Shown here: positions 44,316 through 56,214 of the stretch, piece by piece
Numbering within the stretch: position 1 is the stretch's first letter
Layout: the number at the start of each line of letters is the position of its first letter
Origin: Sabethes cyaneus
Taxonomy: Eukaryota > Arthropoda > Insecta > Diptera > Culicidae
NCBI RefSeq assembly: GCF_943734655.1
Contig: NC_071354.1
Location: 74,998,838 to 75,062,837, forward strand
Length of the DNA: 64,000 nt
Reading direction: 5' to 3'
Notes under the pieces: model-generated
Databases searched by the model: none
Told to the model about the DNA's origin: nothing
What the model saw: only the letters and a program-made list of their open reading frames with translations
Made by a program: the position numbers and the translations under genes

Positions 44316-44716
44316 GGGGGGATTCATTTGCATAAAAGTTTCGTGATCCATACTGCCTAGAGCTTAGTATTATGCACTTGTACGCTCATCACTGGAGACG
44401 GCAGCTGTTGTTTGGAGCTCTTACACTGGCCTTTGGACTGCCGGGTCGAATCTGTACAAAAAAGGTCTATCAGATACGCGCTTCAGGATCTGCCCTGGAC
44501 GGATCCAGCCGAACTTCCTTCATACGAACATAGGTGTAAACTGCTGGACATGGACACATTGGAAAAGAGAAGGGATTATATGCGTGCTGTATATGTTGGA
44601 AAGACATTAAGTGGAACAATTGATGCCCCTTGGATTCTAGCAAAGATCAATATGAACGCGCCATCGAAAGTTCTTGGCTCTACTGACTTCATCAGAATTC
44701 CATTTCATCGGACATT

Positions 44717-45165
44717 TAGGGTTGCCAAGTGCGAAAATTTCAAAAACCGGCCGGTTGGTCCTGCCTTCAAAAACTGCGGGGGGGGGGGGAGGGGGGTTAT
44801 GGCAGCATGTTACTAGAGGATTTGCCTGGAATGTGTAATGTGCGTTAATTATTATTTAGGTAGTCGTCGGAATCGAAACCACAACGAACATTGCATGGAT
44901 TATTGAAGATACTAGAAGACAACTAGTTGCTTCTAGTGCTGGTGGACAATTTAATGTATATTACCGCCAAAAGTAAAGTATTGTCACTGCAAAACTGGTT
45001 ATCTTCAATGATCCACTGCTCAGGATTGCTAATAAATTTATCAGAAAATTTAACAAATCAGGAAAAAAGTACCAATCCGGCTTCCTATGTCGGCAAACCG
45101 GCCTTTTTGCTTTGCAGGTGAAAAACCGGTCGGGCCGGCCAAAAACCGGCCACTTGGCAACCCTA
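44717..45165. mobile_element. hAT-like MITE, 449 bases
   Basis: Perfect 8-base duplication CGGACATT (44709-44716 and 45166-45173). Inverted ends TAGGGTTGCCAAGTG. Near both ends it has AAACCGGCC(G/A) words. Inserted just after the IPFHRT codons of J1. Confidence 0.9.
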
Positions 45166-45369
45166 CGGACATTATATGATCAAAAGAAATACAGTATACA
45201 GTTTTTACTCTGTGTTCTACTTGTTTGATTTCAATATTAGCTGTGAAATGTTCAAGTGTCGTTTACGTAATCGTAGGTCATTTTAATTTGTTAGTTAGTA
45301 GTTTTTATTATTTTATTTCATGTAGACCTTGTTGTCAGATGAACCAAATAATAAATAAATAAATAAAAA

Positions 45370-46180
45370 GTGCGTATTTATTTTCAAGTGTATTATGTTT
45401 GAAAGATTGTATCTCGTCAAATATGTCAAACCAAAAGTTGTAGAAAATTAATTTCTAAACATTATGCACTGACAAAAATCTTCTACCAGTTTTTCAAAAA
45501 TTTGAAAATGAATCTTAAAATCAAAATATCAAAAATATACTATTTTTGAAAATTTCAAAAAATGTTTTAGAAAAAATAGAAGTAATTTGTAACCTTTTAA
45601 AAGTTATTCTGAGATGCAGCAACTTTCATGAACGGACTTCGTAGAACAAAGACTTTGCGACTTTTTTCTAACTGGGGATTTTTCAAGTTATATATAAATT
45701 TTTAATACAAATAACAGTTCCTCATGTCATTCACAAGAAAATTGGTCATAATATTTGCTTTTCTAAATGCAGCCGTTTTCGAGATATTCGAAGAAAAAGT
45801 TGGATTAACTTTAATTTTTTGTTTTGAACACCTCTTTTTCTGTTACTTCAGTTGCTCCACTTTTTCTATGTAATTTCTAATAACTACACTGCCGGTAATC
45901 GTATAACTGTCCCATTTATATAGAAAACTCCATAGAAAATGGGACTGATATGCGATTCACGGCAGTACATTAAATTTCCTACAACTTATCCGAATACACC
46001 TCATTGATACAACCTTTCGCTTTTGAGTTGTAAGAAAATTGAAAACTGTATTCGAAAAAACTGGACTCTGATTAGTTAGTAACTTTTTACCGCGTGAGTA
46101 AAGGTAACTGAAATTTTGTCTAAAAAGAGTTGAATATATGAGGTTTAAATGGGTAGAGTTTTAACAAAATTGATTAAGAG
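45370..46180. other. Unassigned AT-rich DNA with one small hairpin element
   Basis: No gene. A 79-base inverted-repeat unit lies at 45888-45966 (next entry). Confidence 0.4.
45888..45966. mobile_element. 79-base hairpin MITE
   Basis: Ends ACTGCCG(G/T) with AATCG(T/C)ATA and (A)CTG(T/A)CCCATTT shared in inverted orientation around a TATATAGAAAACTCC loop. Style resembles small Tc1/mariner-derived MITEs, but a TA duplication is not clear. Confidence 0.6.
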
Positions 46181-46372
46181 TGATATCTTTGGAACAAGAG
46201 AAAGTGCGCAAGAAATTGGGCACTCTTTTCGAAAATCCAAATGCTTCTCACCGATGGAGCAGAAAAACAGCCCAGAATCGTACACTCAACCGTTTCCCAA
46301 GTAATTGTTCAAGAAGCAGCAGAACAAGCGGATCTGGTGTTCCCCAAGGAAGCAATATGGGACCTTTGTAAA
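46180..46372 (+). pseudogene. Jockey-like LINE reverse-transcriptase scrap
   Basis: Ends with SGVPQGSNMGPL, the conserved block before the catalytic ADD; the upstream 40 codons are degenerate. Truncated at 46372 where an opposite-strand LINE fragment begins. Confidence 0.65.
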
Positions 46373-46374
46373 TT

Positions 46375-46845
46375 AGACCGAAGCCACAGGTTAATAGTGT
46401 CACAAAATAAGCTGGTCATATCATCCAACCCTCTCATATCGAATAAAATTTCCCAGTCGAAATTAATTAAAATATCGTCTCTGGTAGTAGACCAAAATCC
46501 ATCTTGCGATAATTCAATTGCCGACATGTGATGGGTATCAACGGGGACAACACACGTCTCAACAGATATCTCATGATCAGCTGAATGAAAAACCAAATCA
46601 AACACCAAATCAATCTACCAAGCTTACAAATAGGCTCCAAATAGGCTTGCTGGTGATTGAAAAACTTCATTCCGTCTACTAAAGCTGCACTCGCCAAGTC
46701 GCAAGATGTTCGTGTGGAGAATCGTGTCATCTTTGCGGTCCTGAGTAATGTATGGTTGATTAAAGTCGCCACAAATCAAAACACCGTCATTTGGATGGGT
46801 TTCTTCGCACAGCTCGCGAGTAGAATAAAGATGGTGTCTCAATCA
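46375..46845 (-). pseudogene. LINE endonuclease fragment, opposite strand
   Basis: The minus strand reads GVLICGDFNQPYITQ (GDFN catalytic-domain word of APE endonucleases) near 46790-46740. Further on, LVFHSADHEISVETC and VDTHHMSA correspond to the C-terminal DHH/DH part. Frameshifted at about 46600. Head-to-head with the previous fragment. Confidence 0.65.
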
Positions 46846-46877
46846 TAACGGGATCTCAGCTTTTGTCGGGAGGGATT

Positions 46878-47305
46878 TAGTTAACGCCCCTGTACACCGA
46901 ATTTGATGAATGTTTCTTATAGCATTTTTTCTCAACTTTCCAGTGGTGATCTTAAAATTAAAATCGATTGGGGGATCATGACAAAAATGCCAATTCTTGG
47001 CTGCCAATTTTTTTGACTTCATTTGAAAGCCCTATCCTTTCTCTTTACAAAACCGTGTCGTTTGTAGTTGATTTATTGACATGTTTCATTTAGTTAATGC
47101 CAAAGCACACCTAACTTTATGAATGTTTCTTGTAGTATTTTTTCAGCTTTCTAACGGTGGTCTTAAAATAAAAGTTGGTTGGGGGATCATGGCGAAAACG
47201 GCGATTTTTTTATTAAATTCAACATGGCTACCAAATCTAAGATGGCCGCCAACAAATTTTTACTCCATTTGAAAGCCCTGTTCTTATTTACAGAACCGGG
47301 CCATT
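46878..47305. repeat. Two diverged tandem copies of a roughly 210-base unit
   Basis: Both copies contain TGAATGTTTCTT(A/G)TAG, TGGTGATCTTAAAAT / CGGTGGTCTTAAAAT, TTGGGGGATCATG, CATTTGAAAGCCCT and TTTACA(A/G)AACCG. No coding sequence. Confidence 0.7.
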
Positions 47306-47770
47306 GTTTCATTGCAAATTTAGGAAATATCACATGATATCACATGTCTCAAGGTTACTAAAAATTCAACTTTTTTTTTAAACTGTCGGGCCCCTTGGTA
47401 AACGAAGGGTCCACTGTTTCCAGGTATTAAATTTTCATTAATTCTCATTTTTCAACCATTTTCAACCAATTAAGTACAAAAGTTCCAATATTTGACGACC
47501 TATTTGATTACAGCTTGGTTCGACCCATGCACCTTCCAGCATTGGACAAAAGATAGGAGTCACAACGACAACTTGTTAACCATAGCTACCTATTACCCCC
47601 CCCCCCCCCCTTCCTTTCCACCCTTCCCCTTCATTCCCGAAAAAATCCTTCTTCATTACTTTCCCTTACCGTCCCTTCATCAATTGTAGAATCATCGTTT
47701 CAAAAAAATATTACAATAATATAGTTAAAAAGAGCCTCACTGGTATAAAATTGAAGCAACAGCAAAGCAA
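47306..47770. other. Unassigned DNA with poly-C tract
   Basis: Includes a 14-base C run near 47597. Nothing recognised. Confidence 0.35.
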
Positions 47771-47882
47771 CGCCTAGGTGCCGCATTCCGTTATGGAAAC
47801 ATGACCTTCTAATTCTACCAGCCTCTCCCTGCCGAGAATCGAACATACGACGACTGGCTTGTTAGACCAGTCCACTAATGCT
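47765..47882 (-). mobile_element. tRNA-derived SINE, family 1, internally deleted
   Basis: Plus shows the tail CGCCTAGGTGCCGCATTCCG, then directly CCGAGAATCGAACATACGAC (B box) and GGCTTGTTAGACCAGTC. The body between tail and head is missing. Confidence 0.65.
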
Positions 47883-50190
47883 GATATTCGCGAATTTTTA
47901 CCTTTACGTCACCATGCAATTTTTGTTTACAAAGCATTGTCATTGTTTATCATCTGAAGGTTCGGGTTTCCGACAAAGAGATAAGAGTATACAATTGCTA
48001 AGCCTAGCGCGATTGACGATTATTGTTATTGTAGCTCATGTCAACAACTGCATTGCAGTTGTAACGATATATAACAACAAACAGTTTGTACCCATAGGTT
48101 AAAGAATTTTATGGTATCAAATAGATATCCTATAGGTAACGATACAGTACCATGGGACTGTCTACCGTCTAGTTATATGGGATGTTAGTTGCCGGCAAAT
48201 TACTTCCGGTTAAGTTTATCAAATTATAAACCTCTCAGCTGTAGTCAGCCTTTGCATTTCCTCAGTAGAAACTGGAATAGGACAGAAACGACATTCGTAT
48301 TCGTTGGATAACCGACGTGCAAAATGATTTGAACAAATGTTAATAATTATGGAAACAGAAATTACGGCCGGAGTTAGCAAGAATGAACCTTTATCTTATC
48401 GTATGAAAATTTGTGAACTCGGTGTTACAAGAGCGGTGAAGTTTATATATTAATTTCGATCTCACAACTGGATCTTACGCTGTTATTGGACAGAATTAGT
48501 AATCAACTATACTATACTATTCTGCTGTAAGCTGAATTTTTGGCAAACCCCCATCTGGGAAATACTACTGATTTAGTCATAATTATAAATTTAGACCTAA
48601 TTTGATGATTTAAGAATATAGCTTATTTACTAGTTTTTGTATAATTATAAGTGTATCCCTATTGAATGTTGCTAATTTCAAGTACATCATGCCCATAAAC
48701 AGAGACAAATATCAAGTCTGATTACCTATTTGTGCTGTGATAAAACTGGTGGTCATTAATAAATAAAGTTTAATTCCATTACATTACGGTTACGTTTCAC
48801 CGTAGCTCATCCTGCAGTCAATGTTCTGCCAGCCAGAGCGGAACTAGAAATACAATATTCATTGCTGGTATTTGCGGATATCGATTTGATTGGACACTCG
48901 AGTATTCAAATGTATCCAAGCTAACTGCCATCCTAACTGTTCATCCTTTGGTTCGCCTTAGCTCCAAACTAACCCAAAACATGGGCGATACAAACCGAAG
49001 GCTGAAATGTAACATAGTTTGACAGGCTGCATAGTTGTAACGATTTATTGTGGTCATTGTTTTGCGTACCTAATCGAAGAATAGCTTTGATTTCACTCCA
49101 AATCTGAATTCTCAGAACTACTACTATACCAAAAATTCCATAAAAAAGATCATTTTAAAGTGTTCCGATTTTCTTCGAAACATGTGAAACTTGTGTTTTT
49201 AAAATATTTTTTTTAACTTAGAGTTATTCCTTCTGAGTTTGAGTCAACTCAAAAATTACAATTGTGACGTACAACGTACAAATGTACTTTTCTTTCTTTA
49301 AAAATTCATTAAATTCATTAAAATTCTTTAAAAACTATTCTTTAAAAGTTCATGACTTTTCTAACACCAGTTTAAATATTTTTGATATCCAAGCAAACAA
49401 GAGGTATTTACTTTCCAGGTAAAATATTGGATTGAACCCTATTTTTTCTAATTGCAAAAACATCAAACATTAATTTTATCGGATTTTCATGGTGTGATGA
49501 CCAAAAATACCCTCATTTTTTATATTTTTCTAGATTTTTTGCCTAATATATACAAAATTCTCAAATGTAAATTTTTTTGTTTTCAAGATACAAAGAAATA
49601 ATGTTACGATAATGCAGTGGAGTTGCATGGTGTTTTAGTTTTTTTACCATTAAGGAGTCAAATATTTTTGTATAGAAGAATCAGGATTATCTCGTCCTTT
49701 GCTTTACGCTTTTTCGGATGTAGAAAACAAAATCATTCAAATATTTTTTGGGCTTGTGATATTGAATTAAGTGATAAGTATAGTTGATCTTCTTTAAGTA
49801 TATTAAATTAAAACACTGGGCATAGTAAGTCACGTTACAAAAGCCAGCATTCACTGTTAGGTGAAATAAGAAGTTGTTTTTGTTCGTTCTATCTAAGTAT
49901 CGATTTTTCTTCTCCATTAAATCGGTTGCAGCATACAGAAAAAGCGCACTTGAGCACGCCACAATTGTGCCAGAGGAAAACAGAATCTTCTTGGAATGTA
50001 TTTTTGCTGTTTGCCGTTACAGAGGAATTGGCAAACATCATTAAACTGTTGAAGTTTTTTTGCTCGCTTTTATATAATTACGTTGCTTGACAACTCTTTA
50101 TGATAAATGTTGTATCAATTAGGTTACAACATTGCAATAAAGGTAGTAGACGTGATTTTAATTGACTTTTAATCTGTTTTGTCAAATGTG
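47883..50190. other. Unassigned AT-rich DNA
   Basis: No gene, LINE or SINE recognised. Open frames are short and low in complexity. Confidence 0.35.
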
Positions 50191-50199
50191 GGGGTGCAT

Positions 50200-50870
50200 G
50201 AAAAGCTCTGAGGCAGCAAATTTATATATTTTTGGATAGAGCTAAGTGTAAATTCGATTAGGTATCGGAACAATCTTGATGAAAATTAAAGCCAAGTGCG
50301 CAAAACTTGAAATTGTGTGGTACAGTCAAATTGTACCGAGATGATGATTCTAAGCATACAAATATGTAAGCGATGTATAATTTTCATATCGTTGATAAAA
50401 CCCCAGCACTCAGTCCAAACTTGGACCCCATTTAACATCTTTTGGAATAATTACGAAAGTAAAATGCAAAATTATTCGATTTCTAATAAAAATGACTTAT
50501 GCAGAGCTCTTGTAAAGAATACATACGAGAATGTTTTAGAAATTGGTTAACTTTTTCTCTAACAGATTGTAGCAGGTCATTAAAATATTGTGTGCCCTAC
50601 AAGGTAGTAGTTAAGCGAGAAAGTATAATTTTTTCAACTAAAATTTAACTGTTCGAATACCTTTTTGCTGCATTTTTGAGCAATTCAAACTATATGGACT
50701 GCCTCTTCACAACGGAATAGATTTTCTCTATTTATTTCTATGGATCCAAACATGCTTTAGTTAAACATTATTTTAAAAAGTAAATGTTACCATTCTTTGA
50801 AAAAATACTGATCAATATTACTAAAAGAAAAATTTATTTGATGTTGTCCGAATATTTTTTGACTGACTGT
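50200..50870 (+). pseudogene. Tc1-like transposase remnant with right end
   Basis: The plus strand shows DDSKHTN (about 50342) and, in the same frame, ALSPNLDPI-stop-HLLE (about 50405), the DDPKHT and QSPDLNPIEHLW words of Tc1-type transposases. Later SISNKNDLCRAL fits the C-terminus in a shifted frame. A likely right end is GTCCGAATATTTTTTGACTG at about 50847-50866. Multiple stops and frameshifts; the left part is not recognised. Confidence 0.6.
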
Positions 50871-50879
50871 ATGCCGTAC

Positions 50880-51399
50880 AACAACAATTTTCATGCGGCC
50901 TAAATGCTCGTCTTTCACTACGAACTATAACTTAAACTAGAATGCAGAAGACCTTAGTATTACTCTTTGTCGTTTAGTTATAATTAATTGCCCTTCATCA
51001 CGGCAATGTCACAAAATCGAATTTCGTTTGCAATATGTTACCGACATCGCGGTTTTGCTTCGTATTCCTATACGATTATATACATATCATATCGTCAACA
51101 GTCACTACCGGTCTGAAGTCGTCCTACACACCATTTATCGTGTCATTAGCACAGCCGGACACTAATGAAATTGTTGTATCCTATTGTGCTGCCTCTGGCC
51201 ATTGAATAATTCCGACCAATTTATTACGACATTGCGCCTCTAGTCACACTAACGACTCATTTTGTATTCATACCTTCAGATGTCCTACCGCGGATGAGAG
51301 TAGTTCAAACACAAATTCTACAACGGCACTTTGCGGCGGCGAAATCGGCGTCACTCATTTGTCACACAGCGTCGAACGCCGGTAGCCCTAAATGGCCCC
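50880..51399 (+). promoter_or_regulatory. Upstream region of the glycosyltransferase gene
   Basis: No element recognised. No in-frame ATG lies between the stop at 51301 and the ATG at 51400, so this is leader, first intron or promoter. Confidence 0.35.
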
Positions 51400-54073
51400 A
51401 TGGCATCGTGTAGCCGAGCGCACGCTATCAAGGCGGCGTTGGTGCTGGGCTTCTTGCTGATACTACTCAATCTGATTGCATCCCGCCTGGACACAACACC
51501 GCTTGGACTGCCACGAATGGGGTAAGCTTGAATCGTTGGTTTATGGTTTAGCATACATAGTTACAGCATTTTGTTTATGTTCGCTTTCTATTTACAGTGC
51601 CACGCAATGGCCGAAACGCACAAGAACCAGTTCCGAGCGTTTAGCTCATTTACATCTAGAACCTCACGTGGAACGGCACAACGACAGCAGTCATAATGCG
51701 ACTAACAAAACCAGCAATACAGATGTTTTTGCTGGCCAACCAGCCACAATCAGTAAAAACAGCCAACTACAGAGAACTAACTTCTCAAACTCGAAGACAA
51801 ATCTCAACATCAACGATACAAAATCTCCACAAAAACTTCTCGAATCCGTGTTGCCAACAGATGAGGCCACCTCATCAGTTAATGCAATGCCGCACGGTCA
51901 ACCGGCCGGGTCTAACCCACTGCTCAGCACGGTTCCAAGCAACACTAGCGGCAGTAGTTTTAGTAGCAGCAATTCCACTAGTATAGAAAACATGCATAAA
52001 AATCTCATAGATTCTAGTTTAGGTAGCAGTAATGGAACTAGCGGTAATAGCAAACCTGTTCCTGAAGGGGCACACCAGCTAGCATACGAGCAGCCGGTAA
52101 ATGATACATCAAGCAGTTTACAGAATGGGCAAAATACTAGCATTCTGAATAGCTTTACGCGCAAACTTGGACAGAGTAACTGCCCTCCGATACCGCCGAA
52201 TTTGGGTGAGTGTATATCACTTTAATCTTTATTGCAGGATTTGTATTGAAATTTCGTCCATATTATCACCATCACTTCATTGTTTAGTTGTATTTGTTGG
52301 CACAATTGGTTGCCACGAATCTGTCGAGAAAAATTAAGATTAGTTGCAATTTTTTTTAAGAGGAACTTTATACCTAACAGACAACCTGGCATGCTTTGCA
52401 TCGTCATTTGCGTAGAGCGTAAGTGTTGGAGGGACCTTTCAAATGATTGCAAATAGACAGTTACGGAATATAGTTGACCTAATGTCTTATGACAAGGCCT
52501 GCGTAATAAAGTTTCTCCGTCTAATTCGATCCATGGCTGCTGGTCTCCAGTTCCGCGGGCATCCAGTGCTCGCCAGATCTCGCTTTACCTGGAGTCTTGT
52601 CACTCAGCTCGCTGTGCTCCTCTTCGTCTTAGCGTCCTAGCGAATTCGATGCGAAACCCATTTTTGCAGGATAGTTGTCCGGCATTCTAGCAACATATCC
52701 TGTCCAACGTATCCGTCCAGCTTTTACCACTTTCTGAATACTGGGTTCGCCGAAGAGACGGGCGAGCTCGTGGTTAATTCTTTGCCGTGACAAGCAGTGT
52801 TAATTAAAATAATCATACCATTCCCCTTTTTATAAAAATGGACAAAAAAATTATTTTTGAATTCTTTGTTCCTACGCGCCATTTCCAAACTTCGCTTGAA
52901 TCCCCATTCTGACAGAAGAATTCTTAAAACTTACTTTTACATTACATATATTAATATTTATTTTGACACAAATTTGTTATTCTAGACGGCCCAATTGAGG
53001 TGGACGTCTCCTACGAGTCCCTATCGTCGGTCGAACAAAAATTGGCTCCAAAGTTGCAGCCTGGTGGACAATATACTCCTCGTGAATGCAGCGCTCGAGA
53101 TCGGGTCGCGATAATTGTCCCCTACCGGGATCGGGATCAACACCTTCCGGTTTTTCTCAAAAACATACATCCATTCCTTATGAAGCAACAGGTTGAGTAC
53201 GGAGTCTACATAGTCGAGCAATCAGCTGGGACGTCGTTCAACCGAGCGTCGCTCATGAATATCGGTTTCGTCGAAGCCATGAAGCAGAAGAATTGGGATT
53301 GTATGGTATTCCATGATGTCGATCTGCTTCCAATGGACGACCGGAACCTATATACTTGTCCAGATCAACCACGACACATGTCCGTAGCGGTTGATACATT
53401 TGGCTTCAAATTACCGTACAACACAATTTTCGGTGGCGTATCGGCCATGACCGTGAAACAGTTCCGCACAGTGAACGGCTTTTCCAACGCTTTCTGGGGG
53501 TGGGGTGGCGAGGACGACGATATGTCGAATAGGTAAACCACAAACAGACACCTTTGGTTGGTTGGTGGGAAGCATTTTCCTTATTAATTTTCCCCTTTGT
53601 TTTTTTTTCGCCATGTACAGACTGAAACATGTTGGATTTCATATTGCACGCTATCCGATCAATATCGCACGCTACACCATGCTGAGCCACAAAAAGGAAA
53701 AGGCTAACCCGAAAAGGTAGGAACGCTTACTCGACAAACTGAAATAATTTTGCCGCAAAATGAAAGGTTAAATTGCTTACCATCATCACGTGATATTGTT
53801 TTCCCCTCTTGTCTGAATTCCCGCAGGTATGAGAAGCTAGTTACTGGTGCTAAGCGTTTCGACAGTGATGGATTAAACTCGCTGCACTACCAGCTGATTA
53901 ACTTAATTCGCAAGCCACTTTTCACATGGGTCCATGTGGAAATATCAGCAGATGTAAGTTAAAATCACATTACTCGAGTTCAGCTATCGAACTACTTAGA
54001 AGATTACTCAATTTTGCACACTCATTTCCTTGTTGCTTTATTCTAATCGTTTTTCCAATTACAGAGCAGCTGA
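51400..54073 (+). CDS. Beta-1,4-N-acetylgalactosaminyltransferase (beta4GalT family)
   Basis: Golgi type II membrane enzyme predicted to add GalNAc from UDP-GalNAc to terminal GlcNAc, making the LacdiNAc unit. Six exons: 51400-51521, 51598-52205, 52986-53532, 53621-53716, 53827-53953 and 54065-54073; all phases match, giving 502 residues. Residues 11-30 are a signal anchor. Residues 45-240 are a Ser/Thr/Asn-rich stem. The catalytic part has VPYRDRDQHL, FHDVDLLPMDD (metal-binding DVD at 354-356), FGGVSA and WGWGGEDDD (414-422). The residue just before FGG is Ile (391); galactosyltransferases have Tyr there, while Ile/Leu marks GalNAc donors (family knowledge). The end is ambiguous: spliced as above, the last exon gives only Ser-Ser-stop (see findings). 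Intron 2 holds a LINE fragment. Similar to the two insect beta4GalNAcT paralogues; which one is not decided. Confidence 0.9.
52460..52795 (-). pseudogene. RTE-like LINE 3' fragment in intron 2 of the glycosyltransferase
   Basis: The plus strand matches 17330-17620 nearly word for word: ACAAGGCCTGCG, ATCCATGGC, TGCTCGCCAGATCTCGCT, GCATTCTAGCAACAT, CGTATCCGTCCAGCTTTTACCACTTTCTGAATAC and GGGCGAGCTCGTGG. Antisense to the host gene. Confidence 0.85.
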
Positions 54074-54560
54074 TGACAGTCATTTCTACCGAATTGGTTC
54101 GGATGAAATATATCGAATGAAGCCAAAACCGGTATTTTTGCAAACTCAATCCCTCTACAGCGAACCGATACCGAGGTAGGTGAATATTTTCAGTGAAAAT
54201 ACGATTTCAAAATCTCGTTGCAACATAACAGAACTCGAAAGAATACCATCGTTTAAACGGTGCTTCCGATTTGAATCGATATTTCCGCAAAAGATAAAAT
54301 AATATTAGTGTTTCTCGCAGTAACTTTGAATCTTACTCCTGTAATTTCGTTATAACTACATTTAGGTAAACTTACCCGCATCTGTCTTTTAGTTGCTCTT
54401 TTTTATGTTAGATGATTATGATCATACTGTAAAAACTCACAAGATGAGTGATTCGGAAATCTTAATTACTTAATTTGTGAAAAGCAAAAATGATAAAATA
54501 TAAAGTCCAGTGTTATATAAGTCGTTGTATTGTATAAAATAAAAACAACTTCACTGGAAA
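54074..54560 (+). other. Probable 3'UTR of the glycosyltransferase
   Basis: AT-rich. AATAAA at 54538-54543 is the most likely polyadenylation signal. The first 100 bases (to 54178) contain a coding-looking alternative frame discussed under findings. Confidence 0.5.
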
Positions 54561-56210
54561 CAACGATTAACCAAATTCGAGCTTTTTAAGTGTAAAAACA
54601 ATACTTTGTATAAACATCAGCGTTAGTGAATTATCTGCGATCTGCGATTAGTCAGTGTTTTAAAAACATTTCTATAGAAGATTAAGATATTAGACCAAAA
54701 TTTGAGAACAAAATTGTAACTTGCAACATGTTATTTATTTTCACAAATGGGGCACAATATAACATAAAAATGCTTTCGGTTCCGTCCTGCCGAAAAACTC
54801 AGTCCGTAGGGCAAAACGCACAGCTATTGTGCACGCACGGCAGAGAAGCAGACGATTATTCTGCGTGAAATTTGGTTTCAGAACTGTTTTAAACACGTTA
54901 AATAGCAATGAGCATTTAGAACTTAAGGAAACTTGATTGAATCCCGAAACATTTGAGTATAACAATAAGCTAACAGTTAAGTAATCTCCAATCAAATACA
55001 AGCAACATACGGGGTCATTTTGCCGCAATAAAGATAACAAAAGACGATTTTTTAACTATTAAGTTCCGTTTTGAAACGAAAGATATTTTCATATTATGAA
55101 ACTCGAAGTATGTGTTAGTATTGTTACAAAAATTAATCGTTTCTAAAGAATTCAAGCTGATTGGATCAATTTTTACAAAACTTTCATGACCCCCCCAAAA
55201 GTATTACACCAGCAGCTGAATACAATGACGCATAAGATAAACTTAATCTAGAGGTGATTGATATTTTTGAGTAGAATATAAAGTATTTATTATTACGATT
55301 CTCAACAACAAAAATAACACGAGTGTTAGGTCTCGATAGTTCAGTGAAACTGACCATAGATGCTGACGCGCACAAAGTACTTAGTGATAAGAGACATTTT
55401 CACGGCAACGTGGCCGAAGGTCGATGGTACGGGGTGGAAGAGCCACACACAACAAACAGCCAGGTATTTCACGATTTGCTTCTGTTTGGCCTGTAGATCT
55501 CTTGTCACGTTGCTGCCAAATTAATAAAAAAAAACACACAAACAAATAATACTTCTACATAGATTGGTTTTAAACTTGCCTAGTGTTGAACTCGTATTGG
55601 TTTTCTACACTATTAATTCATTTGTAATTTGGATTGTTGCAAACAATGAGAACATTGCCAGTCTGGTTGACTTTGATTACAAAATATAGAAACAAAAGTA
55701 AGAGTTTTAAACCCAGGCCACACATAGATATTAACGCGTTGGACGGATAGAAGTTTTCGGTGGTTAAATTCAGATAAACTAAATTGAACAATCTGTAAAT
55801 GATGGAAGTCATAGTATTTACAAACATAATACTACCAAAGTAAAGAGCAACTTGGCCAATGAGTGAAGATTCTTTACACGTCGGTTATATTACAGTTTAA
55901 AGGTTTTACCGGTCGCATGTATACTCCTGGTGTATCCTTTATTTTGGAGTGTAAAATGCCCCTCTTATAATAATATTTTAAAATATTTTCTCGAAACTGT
56001 TCTAAGAACACATGCCAGAACATTCCTTATTTTTCCGACCATTTCTAATAGGACTTATCTGCTGAAACCGATTTGGAATGTTATTTTTAATATAAAGATA
56101 GTTCAAGCCTAAGCGACTTGGACTATATGAAGTTGGCTTCATTCAAATTGGTTTTGGAGTCCCTTGGCTCCTCCGATCTGTTTGAACCATCACTGTGATA
56201 CTGTGACTAT
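54561..56210. other. Unassigned AT-rich intergenic DNA
   Basis: No element or gene recognised. A 99-codon minus-strand open frame at 55040-54741 has no domain features. Confidence 0.35.
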
Positions 56211-56214
56211 GCTC

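Larger units (their letters stand above)
41156..45369 (+). pseudogene. Jockey-like LINE J1, reverse transcriptase, with four DNA-element insertions
   Basis: Plus-strand words in order: RYRTHNRHLYSRCVS and NPKRFWTFVNEKRW (linker, 41385-41500), SSASSGPDGISSIILKNG and FPVFKKGNKNDFANYRGITS (41700-41910), VDTVYTDIKAAF (42000), STSGVPQGSNVGPLLFSLYYND and ADDLKVYL (42475-42605), TNKNL (42770), YALVRSSLETAAVVW (44370), RYALQDLPWTDPAELPSYEH and LEKRRDYMRAVYVGKTL (44470-44620), IPFHRT (44697). The 3' end near 45369 is a TAAA/AATA-type repeat. Four insertions split it: 41215-41376, 42117-42406, about 42787-44315 and 44717-45165. Point frameshifts are also present; it is dead. Confidence 0.85.
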
